A DNA stretch of 11,852 nucleotides from an uncultured Synechococcus sp. (lineage in GTDB: Bacteria > Cyanobacteriota > Cyanobacteriia > PCC-6307 > Cyanobiaceae), in NCBI GenBank assembly GCA_937930135.1, contig CALGVO010000152.1, positions 1-11,852 on the forward strand. The letters are read 5' to 3'. The notes under the pieces were generated by a model. The model saw nothing but the letters and a program-made list of their open reading frames with translations. It was not told the DNA's origin and searched no databases. Both the position numbers and the translations under genes were made by a program. Of the stretch, positions 1 to 7,031 are shown in pieces (position 1 is the stretch's first letter; each line of letters opens with the position of its first letter).

Positions 1-1046
1 TGGATGAACAGCCTGTTTTGGATGACCAGCTGGAGCAGCTCGCGCAGCAACCCGATGCTCTGCATCAGGCTCTGGAGCAATGCCGCATCAGCTATCGGAC
101 CGTGCAGGAGAGCTGCAAGCGCCTGCACGGTCAACGGGACCCCGCCGAGGCGCGCCTGGCCCAGACCGAAAAGGATTTGCAGAGCCATCAGCTGCAACGG
201 GAACGGCTGCTGGCAGAGCAGGCCTCAGGCCTGAAGCAGCGGCAGACCCTGGTGGAGGAGTGCGGTGATCTGGCCCAGCTGGATGCCGCCCTCGTGGCGC
301 TGCGGCGCGAGGAAGACGCCCTGCGCCAGAGCGCTGAGGGCCTATCGACCGAGGGTGGTGGCGTTGAAGCGGTGCGTGAGGCCGAAGCTGAGCTGCAGCG
401 CCTTGAGGCGGAGGAGCAGCGTCTGGCACGCAGCCTGCAACAGCTCAGTGCCGAGCGGGGCGGATTGCAGGAACGCTGCCTGGCGCTGAGTGATGCCGAG
501 CCCTACGCGGCGGCGGAGGAGGCTGCCGCCCGCCTGGAGCAGGCGGAGGCGCGGGAGCGCAGTGAGCGGTTGCTGGTGGAGGCGCAACAGCTGTTGTTGC
601 AGGAATTCCAACGGGCGCGCAGCGATCTCTCCAGCCGCTACACGGTGCCGTTGCGCCGCAGCATGGATCGCGTTCTCGCCCCCCTGTTCGGCCAGGAGGG
701 GGCACGCACCGCCCTGGGTTACTCCGCCAAAGATGGCCTTGGCGACCTGGGGCTGGAACGGAATGGGCTGTTGTTGCCGTTCTCTGCGTTGAGTGGTGGT
801 CTGCGCGAGCAGCTCAACGCCGCCCTGCGCCTGGCGATTGCCGATGTGTTGCGTGAGGGCCACGACGGTTGTCTGCCCGTGCTCTTCGATGACGCCTTCA
901 CCAACAGCGATCCGCACCGTCTGAAGGCGGTGCTCACCATGCTGTCGCAGGCGGCGGAACGGGGGTTGCAGGTGATTGTGATGAGTTGCGATCCCGATCC
1001 CTACCGGGCCATCGCTGATGCGGTGGTGGAGCTGCCAACCAGTTGA
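1..1046 (+). CDS. SbcC/YhaN-like SMC-type ATPase, C-terminal part (5' truncated by window edge)
   Basis: The reading frame is open to the left edge (first complete codon at base 3), so the N-terminal Walker A half lies outside the window. What remains is a long Gln/Glu/Ala/Leu/Arg-rich coiled coil (about bases 20-620) and then the C-terminal ATPase lobe. The ABC signature LSGGLREQL lies at 789-815. A Walker B strand, VLFDDAFTNSD, lies at about 879-911, and the final strand VIVMSCDPDPY sits where the switch-His region normally is. Walker B carries Asp-Asp instead of the usual Asp-Glu, which is common in YhaN-type proteins. Proteins of this class work in DNA-end processing or repair, typically paired with an SbcD/YhaO-like nuclease; that partner would be upstream and is not visible. 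The gene ends 12 bases before the stop codon of the convergent next gene. The superfamily is certain; the exact family is less so. Confidence 0.85.
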   Translation, partial: DEQPVLDDQLEQLAQQPDALHQALEQCRISYRTVQESCKRLHGQRDPAEARLAQTEKDLQSHQLQRERLLAEQASGLKQRQTLVEECGDLAQLDAALVALRREEDALRQSAEGLSTEGGGVEAVREAEAELQRLEAEEQRLARSLQQLSAERGGLQERCLALSDAEPYAAAEEAAARLEQAEARERSERLLVEAQQLLLQEFQRARSDLSSRYTVPLRRSMDRVLAPLFGQEGARTALGYSAKDGLGDLGLERNGLLLPFSALSGGLREQLNAALRLAIADVLREGHDGCLPVLFDDAFTNSDPHRLKAVLTMLSQAAERGLQVIVMSCDPDPYRAIADAVVELPTS

Positions 1047-1058
1047 GAGGCAGCGGCT

Positions 1059-2591
1059 TCAGAGCGCCGTTTCGATCACATTCATCGCCCGCAGGTAGGC
1101 GGGTGGTTCGGTGGCGGCGTCCAGCTCTTCGAGGCTGCTGTCGTCGCGGATCAGGCGGCGGGCGTTGTCGGCGATCACCGCATTCACCACCAGATCCATC
1201 GCCTCCGGTTGGTTGAGGTTCTGCAGCGCCTCGGCGTAACGGCGGCTGTGGGTGGGACGCACCGATTCCTGGCAGTAGTTGGAGAGCTCCCGGCTGTCGG
1301 TCATCACCGAGAAGGCCACCTCCTTGGTGGAGGTTTTGCCGTAGATCGCCATGTAGAGCAGGTTCACCATCGAGGCGTCATGCACCGGGATGGCGTAATT
1401 GCGCACGATCTGCGGCCAGTAGCGCAGCGCCTTCAGCCCTTCCAGGCCGCCCTTGCGCAGACCGGCCTCTTCACACCAGTCCTCCACCTCGTCCATGGAG
1501 TGGGGGCAGCGCTGCACCTCGCGCATCCGATCCGCCAAGACTTGTCCGGCCTGGAAATTGCGCGTCGGTTTCCCCGACACAGGCAGCATCATGCTGCCGC
1601 GCACATCCGCCACCATGGCCGTGAGCTGGGCGAAGGTGTGGTCGCGCACTTTCTCCATATCTCCCCCGCGCACCAGCGCCGCTTCGATCCGTTGCACGCC
1701 ATAGCCAAGTTCGGTGAGGGCGAACGGTTGACGGTTGTAGAGCCGCTGACGATCCCGCCTGGCCATCGACACGGTGGCGGCCTGATCCAGGCATTGATCC
1801 AGCAGCAGGGTGAGCAGGGTCGGCAAGACCCCCGGATTTTGCTGGTGAAAGCTGTATCCGAAGCCGGCAAACACCGACGACATGTTTTTCGCCGCCTTGA
1901 TGTATTGCCCTTCAACGTTGTGAACGCCGGGGGACACCTGAATGTTGGGGGAGAGGCGATCGAGCATGCGCGCGCCGAGCAGGGCGGTGAGCGCATTGGG
2001 ATGGCAGAAGTTGGCGGTGAAGCTGTCGAGTGGGTTGCGCAGGGCGCCGTGACGGTGGAAGCCGGAGAAGAAAGCCAGGTTCGGCACCTTCTCGCAGAGC
2101 ACATACGACGCATTGGCGATGTGGTCATGGCTGAAGGAGCCGGCCAGACAGGCGAGCACCACCTGCTCTCGCCCCAGCTCCTCCCGTAGTCGGCAGGCCT
2201 CCTGAAGATCATCCTCCACGTGGTTGCTGTTGGCACTGAGCACCACCAGTTCGCAGCGCTGCAGCAGGTCGGCCAGGGAATTGGGGCGCCGCTCGCCAGC
2301 ACCGGCGTCATGGCTCGCCATCCGCTCCACGGCGGCCACATGGTCGGGATCCATGCCGGCGAGGGCATCGGCGTTGAAGGCCCCGAGCAGGCTGCGGCCG
2401 GGGCGGGCCGCCAGCAGCAGATCGCCTTCGCCCTCCTGCTGCATGGCGCAGTTGTAGGCCAGGGAGGCCGGGTAAAGCCCCACGCTGTAGAAGCCCACCT
2501 TGCCCACCTCCAGCTCGCGGATGCGTTGACGCACCAGCTCGGCGTCGAGGCTGCGGGGGAAGAAGGTGTTGCTCTTCAGCGAGGTCTGCAT
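1059..2591 (-). CDS. Rossmann-fold dehydrogenase-like protein (glycerol-3-phosphate/opine dehydrogenase superfamily), substrate unknown
   Basis: The protein has 510 residues. Near residues 31-43 there is a beta-strand and glycine stretch, KVGFYSVGLYPAS, in place of a classical GxGxxG nucleotide loop. It is followed by LLLAARPGRS (about 58-67), the second strand with a basic patch. ELVVLSANSNHVEDDLQ (about 114-130) matches the strand-4 region of this superfamily. A helical half follows with HNVEGQYIKAAKNMSSVFAG (about 224-243), which resembles the catalytic-lysine helix of glycerol-3-phosphate dehydrogenases and the helical domain of opine dehydrogenases. The Met at 2591 is preferred; the frame continues upstream to a GTG at 2663, but that would overlap the divergent GST gene. 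No Shine-Dalgarno is visible, which is common in these genomes. I do not recognise a characterised family. NAD(P) binding and dehydrogenase activity are inferred. Confidence 0.6.
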   Translation of the reverse strand: MQTSLKSNTFFPRSLDAELVRQRIRELEVGKVGFYSVGLYPASLAYNCAMQQEGEGDLLLAARPGRSLLGAFNADALAGMDPDHVAAVERMASHDAGAGERRPNSLADLLQRCELVVLSANSNHVEDDLQEACRLREELGREQVVLACLAGSFSHDHIANASYVLCEKVPNLAFFSGFHRHGALRNPLDSFTANFCHPNALTALLGARMLDRLSPNIQVSPGVHNVEGQYIKAAKNMSSVFAGFGYSFHQQNPGVLPTLLTLLLDQCLDQAATVSMARRDRQRLYNRQPFALTELGYGVQRIEAALVRGGDMEKVRDHTFAQLTAMVADVRGSMMLPVSGKPTRNFQAGQVLADRMREVQRCPHSMDEVEDWCEEAGLRKGGLEGLKALRYWPQIVRNYAIPVHDASMVNLLYMAIYGKTSTKEVAFSVMTDSRELSNYCQESVRPTHSRRYAEALQNLNQPEAMDLVVNAVIADNARRLIRDDSSLEELDAATEPPAYLRAMNVIETAL

Positions 2592-2652
2592 CGTGCTGGC
2601 ATCACGTGGGGCCTCGGGGCCATGATCCCCCGACACCCTACGCACCGATCCG

Positions 2653-3237
2653 ATGACGCTCACGCTCTACGGCGGGCCGCGCACCCGCGCTTCGATGCCG
2701 CGCTGGTACATGGAGGAGAAGGGCATCGATTACCGCCTGGTGGAACTGGACCTCCAGGCCCAGGAGCAGCGTCAACCGGAGTTTCTGGCGATCAATCCCT
2801 TCGGCAAGCTGCCTGCCCTGGTGGACACCACGGTGCAGGGGGCCGACGGCCAGCCGCTGACGTTGTTTGAAAGCGGCGCCATCCTGCTCCATCTCGCCGA
2901 CTGCCACAGCGACGACATCACCACCGCGGCGGAGCGGGCCCTCACCAGCCAGTGGCTGCTGTTCGCCAATGCCACCCTGGCGATCGCCCTGTTCGTTCCC
3001 AGCAACCGGGAGCGGGACTTTCCCCGTCTGATGGGGGTGCTCAACGAGCAGCTCGATCCCGATCGTCCTCTTGTTGGGCGCTGCTGGGGTGCGGCTGACT
3101 GCGCTGTGCAGGCCTATCTGGCCTACCTGCCGATCTTTTTCCCCGACATCGATCTGAACCCCTATCCCAGAATCCAGGCCGTGATTGACGCCGTGCAGCA
3201 GCGACCGGCCTATCAAGCCGCCATGGCAGCGCGCTGA
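2653..3237 (+). CDS. Glutathione S-transferase family protein
   Basis: This is a 194-residue cytosolic GST. The N-terminal thioredoxin-like domain starts LTLYGGPRTRAS (residues 3-14), with Tyr6 and Ser14 as possible catalytic positions. It includes the cis-proline segment INPFGKLPALVD (about 47-58) and the glutathione-binding FESGAIL motif (72-78, with E73 and S74 contacting the gamma-glutamyl group in known GSTs). The helical C-terminal domain keeps the folding motif around GAADCAVQAYLAYL (146-159). Members of the family conjugate glutathione to electrophiles or reduce peroxides; the substrate here is not predictable. The gene is divergent from the dehydrogenase-like gene with about 61 bases between them, and its stop is only 5 bases before the stpA start, so the two are probably cotranscribed. 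The ATG at 2653 has no clear Shine-Dalgarno. Confidence 0.85.
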   Translation: MTLTLYGGPRTRASMPRWYMEEKGIDYRLVELDLQAQEQRQPEFLAINPFGKLPALVDTTVQGADGQPLTLFESGAILLHLADCHSDDITTAAERALTSQWLLFANATLAIALFVPSNRERDFPRLMGVLNEQLDPDRPLVGRCWGAADCAVQAYLAYLPIFFPDIDLNPYPRIQAVIDAVQQRPAYQAAMAAR

Positions 3238-3242
3238 AGTCG

Positions 3243-4451
3243 ATGGAATCCCTCACTCTCAACCAGCTGCACGACGAGCTCGCCGCCAGCCCCAATCTGT
3301 TGATCATTCAGGACCTCGATGGGGTCTGCATGCCCCTGGTGCAGGATCCCCTCACCCGGCAACTCCCGGCCGACTATGTGCAGGCAGCGGCGGATCTCCA
3401 CGGCCATTTCAATGTGCTCACCAACGGCGAACATGAGGGGCGCCGTGGCGTGAACCGGCTGGTGGAACAGGCCCTGGGTGATCGGGAGCGTCCCGGTCGC
3501 GACGGCCTCTATCTGCCCGGCCTGGCCGCCGGTGGTGTGCAGCTGCAGGATCGCTACGGCAGCCTCAGCCATCCGGGCGTGAGTGAAGCGGAGATGGCCT
3601 TCCTCGCCGCTGTGCCCGCAACGATGGCGGCGCTCCTGTTTGAGCAGTTGCCGCCGCTGCTGCCCGAGCTGGGGGAAGGGGAGCTGCAGCTGGAGATCCA
3701 GCGGGCGATTCTCGACACCCAGGTGTCGCCCACGATCAATCTGAACAGCCTCTTCGCCAGGCTCCCCGACGCTGTGGAGCGGCAACGACAGCTGCAGACG
3801 ATGCTCGCGGCTGTGATGGCCACCCTGATGGAGCAGGCGGCGGCGGCGGGATTGGCGGAGTCGTTCTTTCTGCATGTGGCGCCCAACCTGGGCCGGGATG
3901 ATGAGGGGCAGGAGCGTCTCAAGCCGGCCCAGCCTGGGGATGTGGGCAGCACCGACATTCAGTTCATGCTTCGCGGCGCCATCAAGGAGGTGGGGCTGCT
4001 GGTGTTGATCAATCGCCACATCGCCGCCCGCAGCGGTGAGGCTCCCTTCGGTGCTGAGTTCAACGTGCGCTGCGCCCCCCACGACCACGCGGCTCTGCTC
4101 GATCTCTGCCATCGCCACATCCCGCCTGATCAGATGCCCCACCTGGTGGGGGTGGGTGACACGGTCACCTCCCATCCCTGTCCGCAGGGCTCGGGCTGGC
4201 TGCGTGGCGGCAGCGACCGCGGCTTCCTCACCCTGTTGCAGGAACTCGGCGAGAGCTATGGCCAGCCCAACCGGGTCGTTCTGGTCGACAGCAGCGGTGG
4301 CGAAGTGGATCGCCCCTCTCTCGCCGATGGATCGTTGGCGGGGATCAGCGATCCGGAGGATCCGCTTCGCTTTGATGCCTGCGTTCCCGGTGGCCCGGAG
4401 GCCTATGTGAACTGGTTCACGACGTTGGCGTCCGCGCGGAAGCGGAGCTGA
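3243..4451 (+). CDS. stpA: Glucosylglycerol 3-phosphate phosphatase (StpA/GgpP)
   Basis: StpA removes phosphate from glucosylglycerol 3-phosphate made by GgpS. This is the last step in making the salt-stress solute glucosylglycerol in cyanobacteria. The 402-residue length is close to the family norm of roughly 420. HAD-type motifs are visible: nucleophile motif DLDGVCMPL (residues 24-32, with D24 and D26), motif II LTNGEHEG (59-66, with T60), a candidate motif III lysine in GAIKEVG (245-251), and motif IV VGVGDTVTSH (302-311, with D306). A long insert between motifs II and III (about residues 80-240) is typical of StpA and unlike trehalose-phosphatases. The start at 3243 follows the GST stop by 5 bases, suggesting one transcript. 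Its last 35 bases overlap the convergent downstream gene. ggpS is not in the window. Confidence 0.9.
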   Translation: MESLTLNQLHDELAASPNLLIIQDLDGVCMPLVQDPLTRQLPADYVQAAADLHGHFNVLTNGEHEGRRGVNRLVEQALGDRERPGRDGLYLPGLAAGGVQLQDRYGSLSHPGVSEAEMAFLAAVPATMAALLFEQLPPLLPELGEGELQLEIQRAILDTQVSPTINLNSLFARLPDAVERQRQLQTMLAAVMATLMEQAAAAGLAESFFLHVAPNLGRDDEGQERLKPAQPGDVGSTDIQFMLRGAIKEVGLLVLINRHIAARSGEAPFGAEFNVRCAPHDHAALLDLCHRHIPPDQMPHLVGVGDTVTSHPCPQGSGWLRGGSDRGFLTLLQELGESYGQPNRVVLVDSSGGEVDRPSLADGSLAGISDPEDPLRFDACVPGGPEAYVNWFTTLASARKRS

Positions 4452-5355
4452 GGGTTCGGGGCAGCACCCGCATCATGAAGGGCAGGGCGGTGATCGACGG
4501 TTTGCCGCCACTGACCCACACCGCCTGCTCTTCGCTCCACAGCCTCCGGCCCGGCACGATCAGGCGCGATTTGGAGGCATGGTCGGGCAGAAACGCCGCC
4601 GTGAAACCTCGCGCCTGCACGAAGCGGTGCAGGTCATCGAACAACACGCCATCGTCGGTTTCGATCACCTCCAGGCGGCCATCGGGCCGGAAGCCATACA
4701 CGATGCGCACGTCGGCCAGACGCATCGGGCCATACACGCCCCGATAGCTGCTGGGCGGGGTGGAATCGCGATGGGCGAAGGCATGCAGCCCACCGATGAA
4801 AAGGCGGTAGCGGTCCTGTCGCTCGGGGGTGAGATCACCAAAGCCGTAGCGCAGCTCGCCCGCTTCGGTCACGGCGATGTAGGCCCGTTCGGAGGCTGCG
4901 GCCCGATTGCCGGCGCGGCGGATGCCATCGCTCAACATCAGATCGCCATGGAGCACCATGCCGAGCGGTTCATTCGGATGGCCCTTTTCAAAGGTGGGTC
5001 CGGTGAAGAAGAGCAGGGCCTCGCCATCCCGATTCGCCTCGAACTCCCGGTTCCAGCCGCCGAAGAATTCCAGATCCACCCAGCGGGGATCGAGGATCAC
5101 ACTCGAATACCCCACCGACATCGTGCTGCCGTCATTGCGGCTGAGCTGCTGCACCTGGTCGGGTTGGAAGACGGCGATCTCCGCTGGCGGTGGCGGTTGG
5201 GGAGGAGGTTCCGGCAGGAGCCAGGCCAACGACTCGACCCTGCTGTCTTGGCGATCAGACTTCTGCAACACCCGCCAGAAGGGGTGGGTTGCCGCCACCA
5301 GGGCACCGAGAAGGGCTGAGGTCACTCCGATCGCCACCAGGGTGCCCGCTTTCAT
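4417..5355 (-). CDS. Membrane-anchored protein distantly resembling phosphodiester glycosidase (NAGPA-like) proteins
   Basis: This is a 312-residue protein. Residues 5-27 (TLVAIGVTSALLGALVAATHP) form an uncleaved signal anchor, followed by a proline-rich linker (about 46-60) and a globular extracytoplasmic domain. Order of recognisable segments: SSVILDPRWVDLEFFGGW (84-101), HGDLMLSDG (136-144), GNRAAASERAYIAVTEAGEL (149-168), IGGLHAF (187-193), and DLHRFVQARGFTAAFLPDHASKSRLIVPG (241-269). The last segment sits where NAGPA-type proteins have their Asp-Gly-Gly-x-Ser nucleotide-sugar loop, but here it reads Asp-His-Ala-Ser-Lys-Ser. The order of glycine, arginine and aspartate motifs fits that fold loosely, so the call is tentative and catalytic activity is uncertain. 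It ends inside stpA on the opposite strand. The start ATG at 5355 comes just before the anchor segment, which supports it. Confidence 0.55.
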   Translation of the reverse strand: MKAGTLVAIGVTSALLGALVAATHPFWRVLQKSDRQDSRVESLAWLLPEPPPQPPPPAEIAVFQPDQVQQLSRNDGSTMSVGYSSVILDPRWVDLEFFGGWNREFEANRDGEALLFFTGPTFEKGHPNEPLGMVLHGDLMLSDGIRRAGNRAAASERAYIAVTEAGELRYGFGDLTPERQDRYRLFIGGLHAFAHRDSTPPSSYRGVYGPMRLADVRIVYGFRPDGRLEVIETDDGVLFDDLHRFVQARGFTAAFLPDHASKSRLIVPGRRLWSEEQAVWVSGGKPSITALPFMMRVLPRTLSSASARTPTS

Positions 5356-5502
5356 GATCCGAAGGGGATCTCGGCGCTGCGATTCTGTCGCGATCCGGCG
5401 CGGGGCTGCAGCATTTTCACCAAAGCCTCATCCAATCGAGTGAACGCGGGGCCTCGTTGGTTTTCAGACTGAAGCCAAGGCCACATGAGGAGTGTTCGCA
5501 CC

Positions 5503-5808
5503 ATGGAACAGGCTCATCCACCTGTGTCGCTGCCGCGGCACGCCAGCCTCTGTCTGGCGGTCGGATCCGACAACGACGATGCCGACGACGACAGCTGTTG
5601 GGAGTGTGTGCAGGGCGAGCTGAGTGAACTCAGCCATGAGGGGGCCTGCATCGTTCTGGATGCCGACCTGGGCCCGACCAGGGCCAGCCATGGCCACCTC
5701 AGCCTCGAAGACGACCAGGGCCATTTCGGACATCAACGTCGGGTGCGTGTGCTCTGGCATCGGCGCGATATGGGCCACAGTTGCCTCGGTCTTGGCTTCA
5801 CGTCCTGA
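5503..5808 (+). CDS. Small PilZ-like protein (degenerate)
   Basis: This is a 101-residue protein. A Shine-Dalgarno GAGGAG (5487-5492) lies 10 bases before the ATG at 5503, so this start is preferred over the in-frame ATG at 5485. The segment GELSELSHEGACIVLDADL (about 38-56) resembles the [D/N]xSxxG beta-strand of PilZ domains, and RVRVLWHRRDMGHSCLGLGF (about 80-99) resembles the closing strands. The N-terminal RxxxR c-di-GMP motif is not clear: only PRHASL at residues 11-16 sits in the right place. There is a run of acidic residues, DNDDADDD, at 23-30. Nucleotide binding cannot be assumed. The stop codon TGA (5806-5808) sits inside the Shine-Dalgarno of the next gene, so the two are translationally coupled. 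Confidence 0.6.
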   Translation: MEQAHPPVSLPRHASLCLAVGSDNDDADDDSCWECVQGELSELSHEGACIVLDADLGPTRASHGHLSLEDDQGHFGHQRRVRVLWHRRDMGHSCLGLGFTS

Positions 5809-5813
5809 GGAGA
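5807..5813 (+). promoter_or_regulatory. Shine-Dalgarno overlapping the stop codon of the PilZ-like gene
   Basis: GAGGAGA starts inside the TGA stop (5806-5808) of the upstream gene and lies 5 bases before TTG 5819 and 8 bases before GTG 5822. This stop/ribosome-site overlap decides the non-ATG start of the exported protein and implies coupled translation. Confidence 0.6.
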
Positions 5814-5821
5814 ACGCCTTG

Positions 5822-6619
5822 GTGCTGCCACATCGTCTGCTGCCATATCGCCTGCTGCTGCTCCGCCGACTGACGCTCACCTGTGCGGTGACGGCCCCTG
5901 CCATCGCCTGGCAGGTGGTGCGTGCCGCCGATCCGCCTGCAGCCTGCGCCGCACCGCAACCAGGTCAGTATCTGGTGGTGGCGCGGGGCAGCCGCGCCGG
6001 TGTGCCGGTGGGGCGACTCAATCTTGAAACCTGGCAGGCGGATGGTTCCGTGCGCGGTCGCCGGTTTCTGCGCGTGGGTCGCAGCTACAGCGCCTCCAGT
6101 TACGAGGGACGCTGGTCCAGCCTCGGTGGTTGTGGGGCGACGGTGAGCCGTGGCGAAGCCGGGCCGTCGAGCCAGCTGTTGCTCAACCAGGCCGGTCGGC
6201 CCCGGGTGGGTCTCACCATGGCAGCCGACACGGTGGTGAGTGAGCGCTGGATTCACCAGCCCGACACAGCCTGCACCGCCACCACGCTCGAAGGCACCGT
6301 GCTCAGCGATCAGCAGGGCTTCAATGCCAAGGACGCCGACTGGGTGGCCAATGCGGTGATCCAGCGGGAAGTGTGGTCGAACTGGGGCATGGCCGGGCTG
6401 GCGCTGTCGTCCTATGGCGGCAAGGCCGAGGTGGCGGCCTATCAAGGTCGCTTCACCCAGGAGGAGGGCTGCCTGGGGCGCATCCGCCAACAGGACGCCA
6501 AAGGCGTCACCTACGCCTATGTGGCGATCCTGCGCTCTGATGGCCAGGGTTATGCCTATCTGCAGACCCAGGGGGATGGCCTCACGGTGGCCCTGCTCAA
6601 CCGTGAAGGTCAGTCGTAA
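5822..6619 (+). CDS. Exported conserved hypothetical protein with an internal duplication
   Basis: The frame stays open upstream to an ATG at 5624, but that part overlaps the PilZ-like gene out of frame. The real start is GTG 5822 (or TTG 5819), just after GAGGAGA at 5807-5813. From there the protein has 265 residues and begins with a signal peptide: basic and hydrophobic segment at 2-30, with a likely cut near VVRAAD (32-37). The mature part carries two related modules. The pattern Y-x-G-R-[W/F]-x4-G-C occurs at 94-104 and again at 207-217, with short beta-strand-like segments after each (LLLNQAGRP at 119-127; AILRSDGQG at 235-243). Cysteines at 42, 104, 151 and 217 could pair. I do not recognise the family. 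Location is probably the periplasm or cell surface. Confidence 0.7.
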   Translation: MLPHRLLPYRLLLLRRLTLTCAVTAPAIAWQVVRAADPPAACAAPQPGQYLVVARGSRAGVPVGRLNLETWQADGSVRGRRFLRVGRSYSASSYEGRWSSLGGCGATVSRGEAGPSSQLLLNQAGRPRVGLTMAADTVVSERWIHQPDTACTATTLEGTVLSDQQGFNAKDADWVANAVIQREVWSNWGMAGLALSSYGGKAEVAAYQGRFTQEEGCLGRIRQQDAKGVTYAYVAILRSDGQGYAYLQTQGDGLTVALLNREGQS

Positions 6620-6661
6620 AACGATAAGGCAAGCGTGTAGAGACCTGAAGCTGAATGAAGA

Positions 6662-6688
6662 AATCGGCAGATCTCCCCTCTGCCGGTT
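6662..6688 (+). terminator. Possible terminator hairpin after the exported-protein gene
   Basis: A 9-base-pair stem, with CGGCAG (6665-6670) pairing CTGCCG (6680-6685) and extended by three weaker pairs, encloses a 9-base loop. It begins 43 bases after the stop codon. No T-run follows, so intrinsic termination is uncertain. Confidence 0.4.
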
Positions 6689-6690
6689 GC

Positions 6691-6711
6691 TTGATCAAGC
6701 CCCTTGATCAA
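6691..6711. repeat. Tandem pair of TTGATCAA palindromes
   Basis: Two perfect 8-base palindromes, TTGATCAA at 6691-6698 and 6704-6711, are separated by GCCCC, giving 13 bases between centres. The spacing is not an exact helical turn. They could be a protein-binding site or could pair with each other as a stem. Confidence 0.5.
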
Positions 6712-7031
6712 CACTGAGATCACTGATTCGGAGGCTCCTATGTCGGATGACACTCCACCCCGCCAGCAACGAGGAGTTGGCTGACGTGTTCGGACCCTGC
6801 TCCAACAGTCTCGCTTGATTTCTGAAGTCTTCAGCTGGGCAAAGTCCCTACGAATGGACGGTTCTGCTGAGTCCCGATGCATCGCCCTAGGTGCCCCCGG
6901 TGAACAAGACTTCCCACCTGAAACGTCATGGCCCCAGGGCCCTTCGCCGGCAACTCCGCCACAAATTTCCACTCCATTGATTTCACGGTTCACGATCACA
7001 ACGATCCGCTGCATCGACAGCACCTTGAACC

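Noticed and set aside
1209..2189. A long plus-strand open frame opposite the dehydrogenase-like gene
   Set aside because: Its protein is low-complexity His/Gly/Val-rich with no family features, as expected opposite a high-GC gene; the minus-strand frame has clear Rossmann-type segments.
3243..4451. Trehalose-6-phosphate or sucrose-6-phosphate phosphatase instead of StpA
   Set aside because: The DLDGVCMPL motif, the length of about 400 residues and the large insert between motifs II and III fit StpA and not those shorter families.
5624..5821. An upstream extension of the exported protein beginning at ATG 5624
   Set aside because: It overlaps the PilZ-like gene in another frame, lacks a ribosome site, and would bury the signal peptide 66 residues inside the protein.
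6610..7023. A 137-codon minus-strand open frame across the long gap
   Set aside because: No recognised motif and no good ribosome site; the composition looks random.
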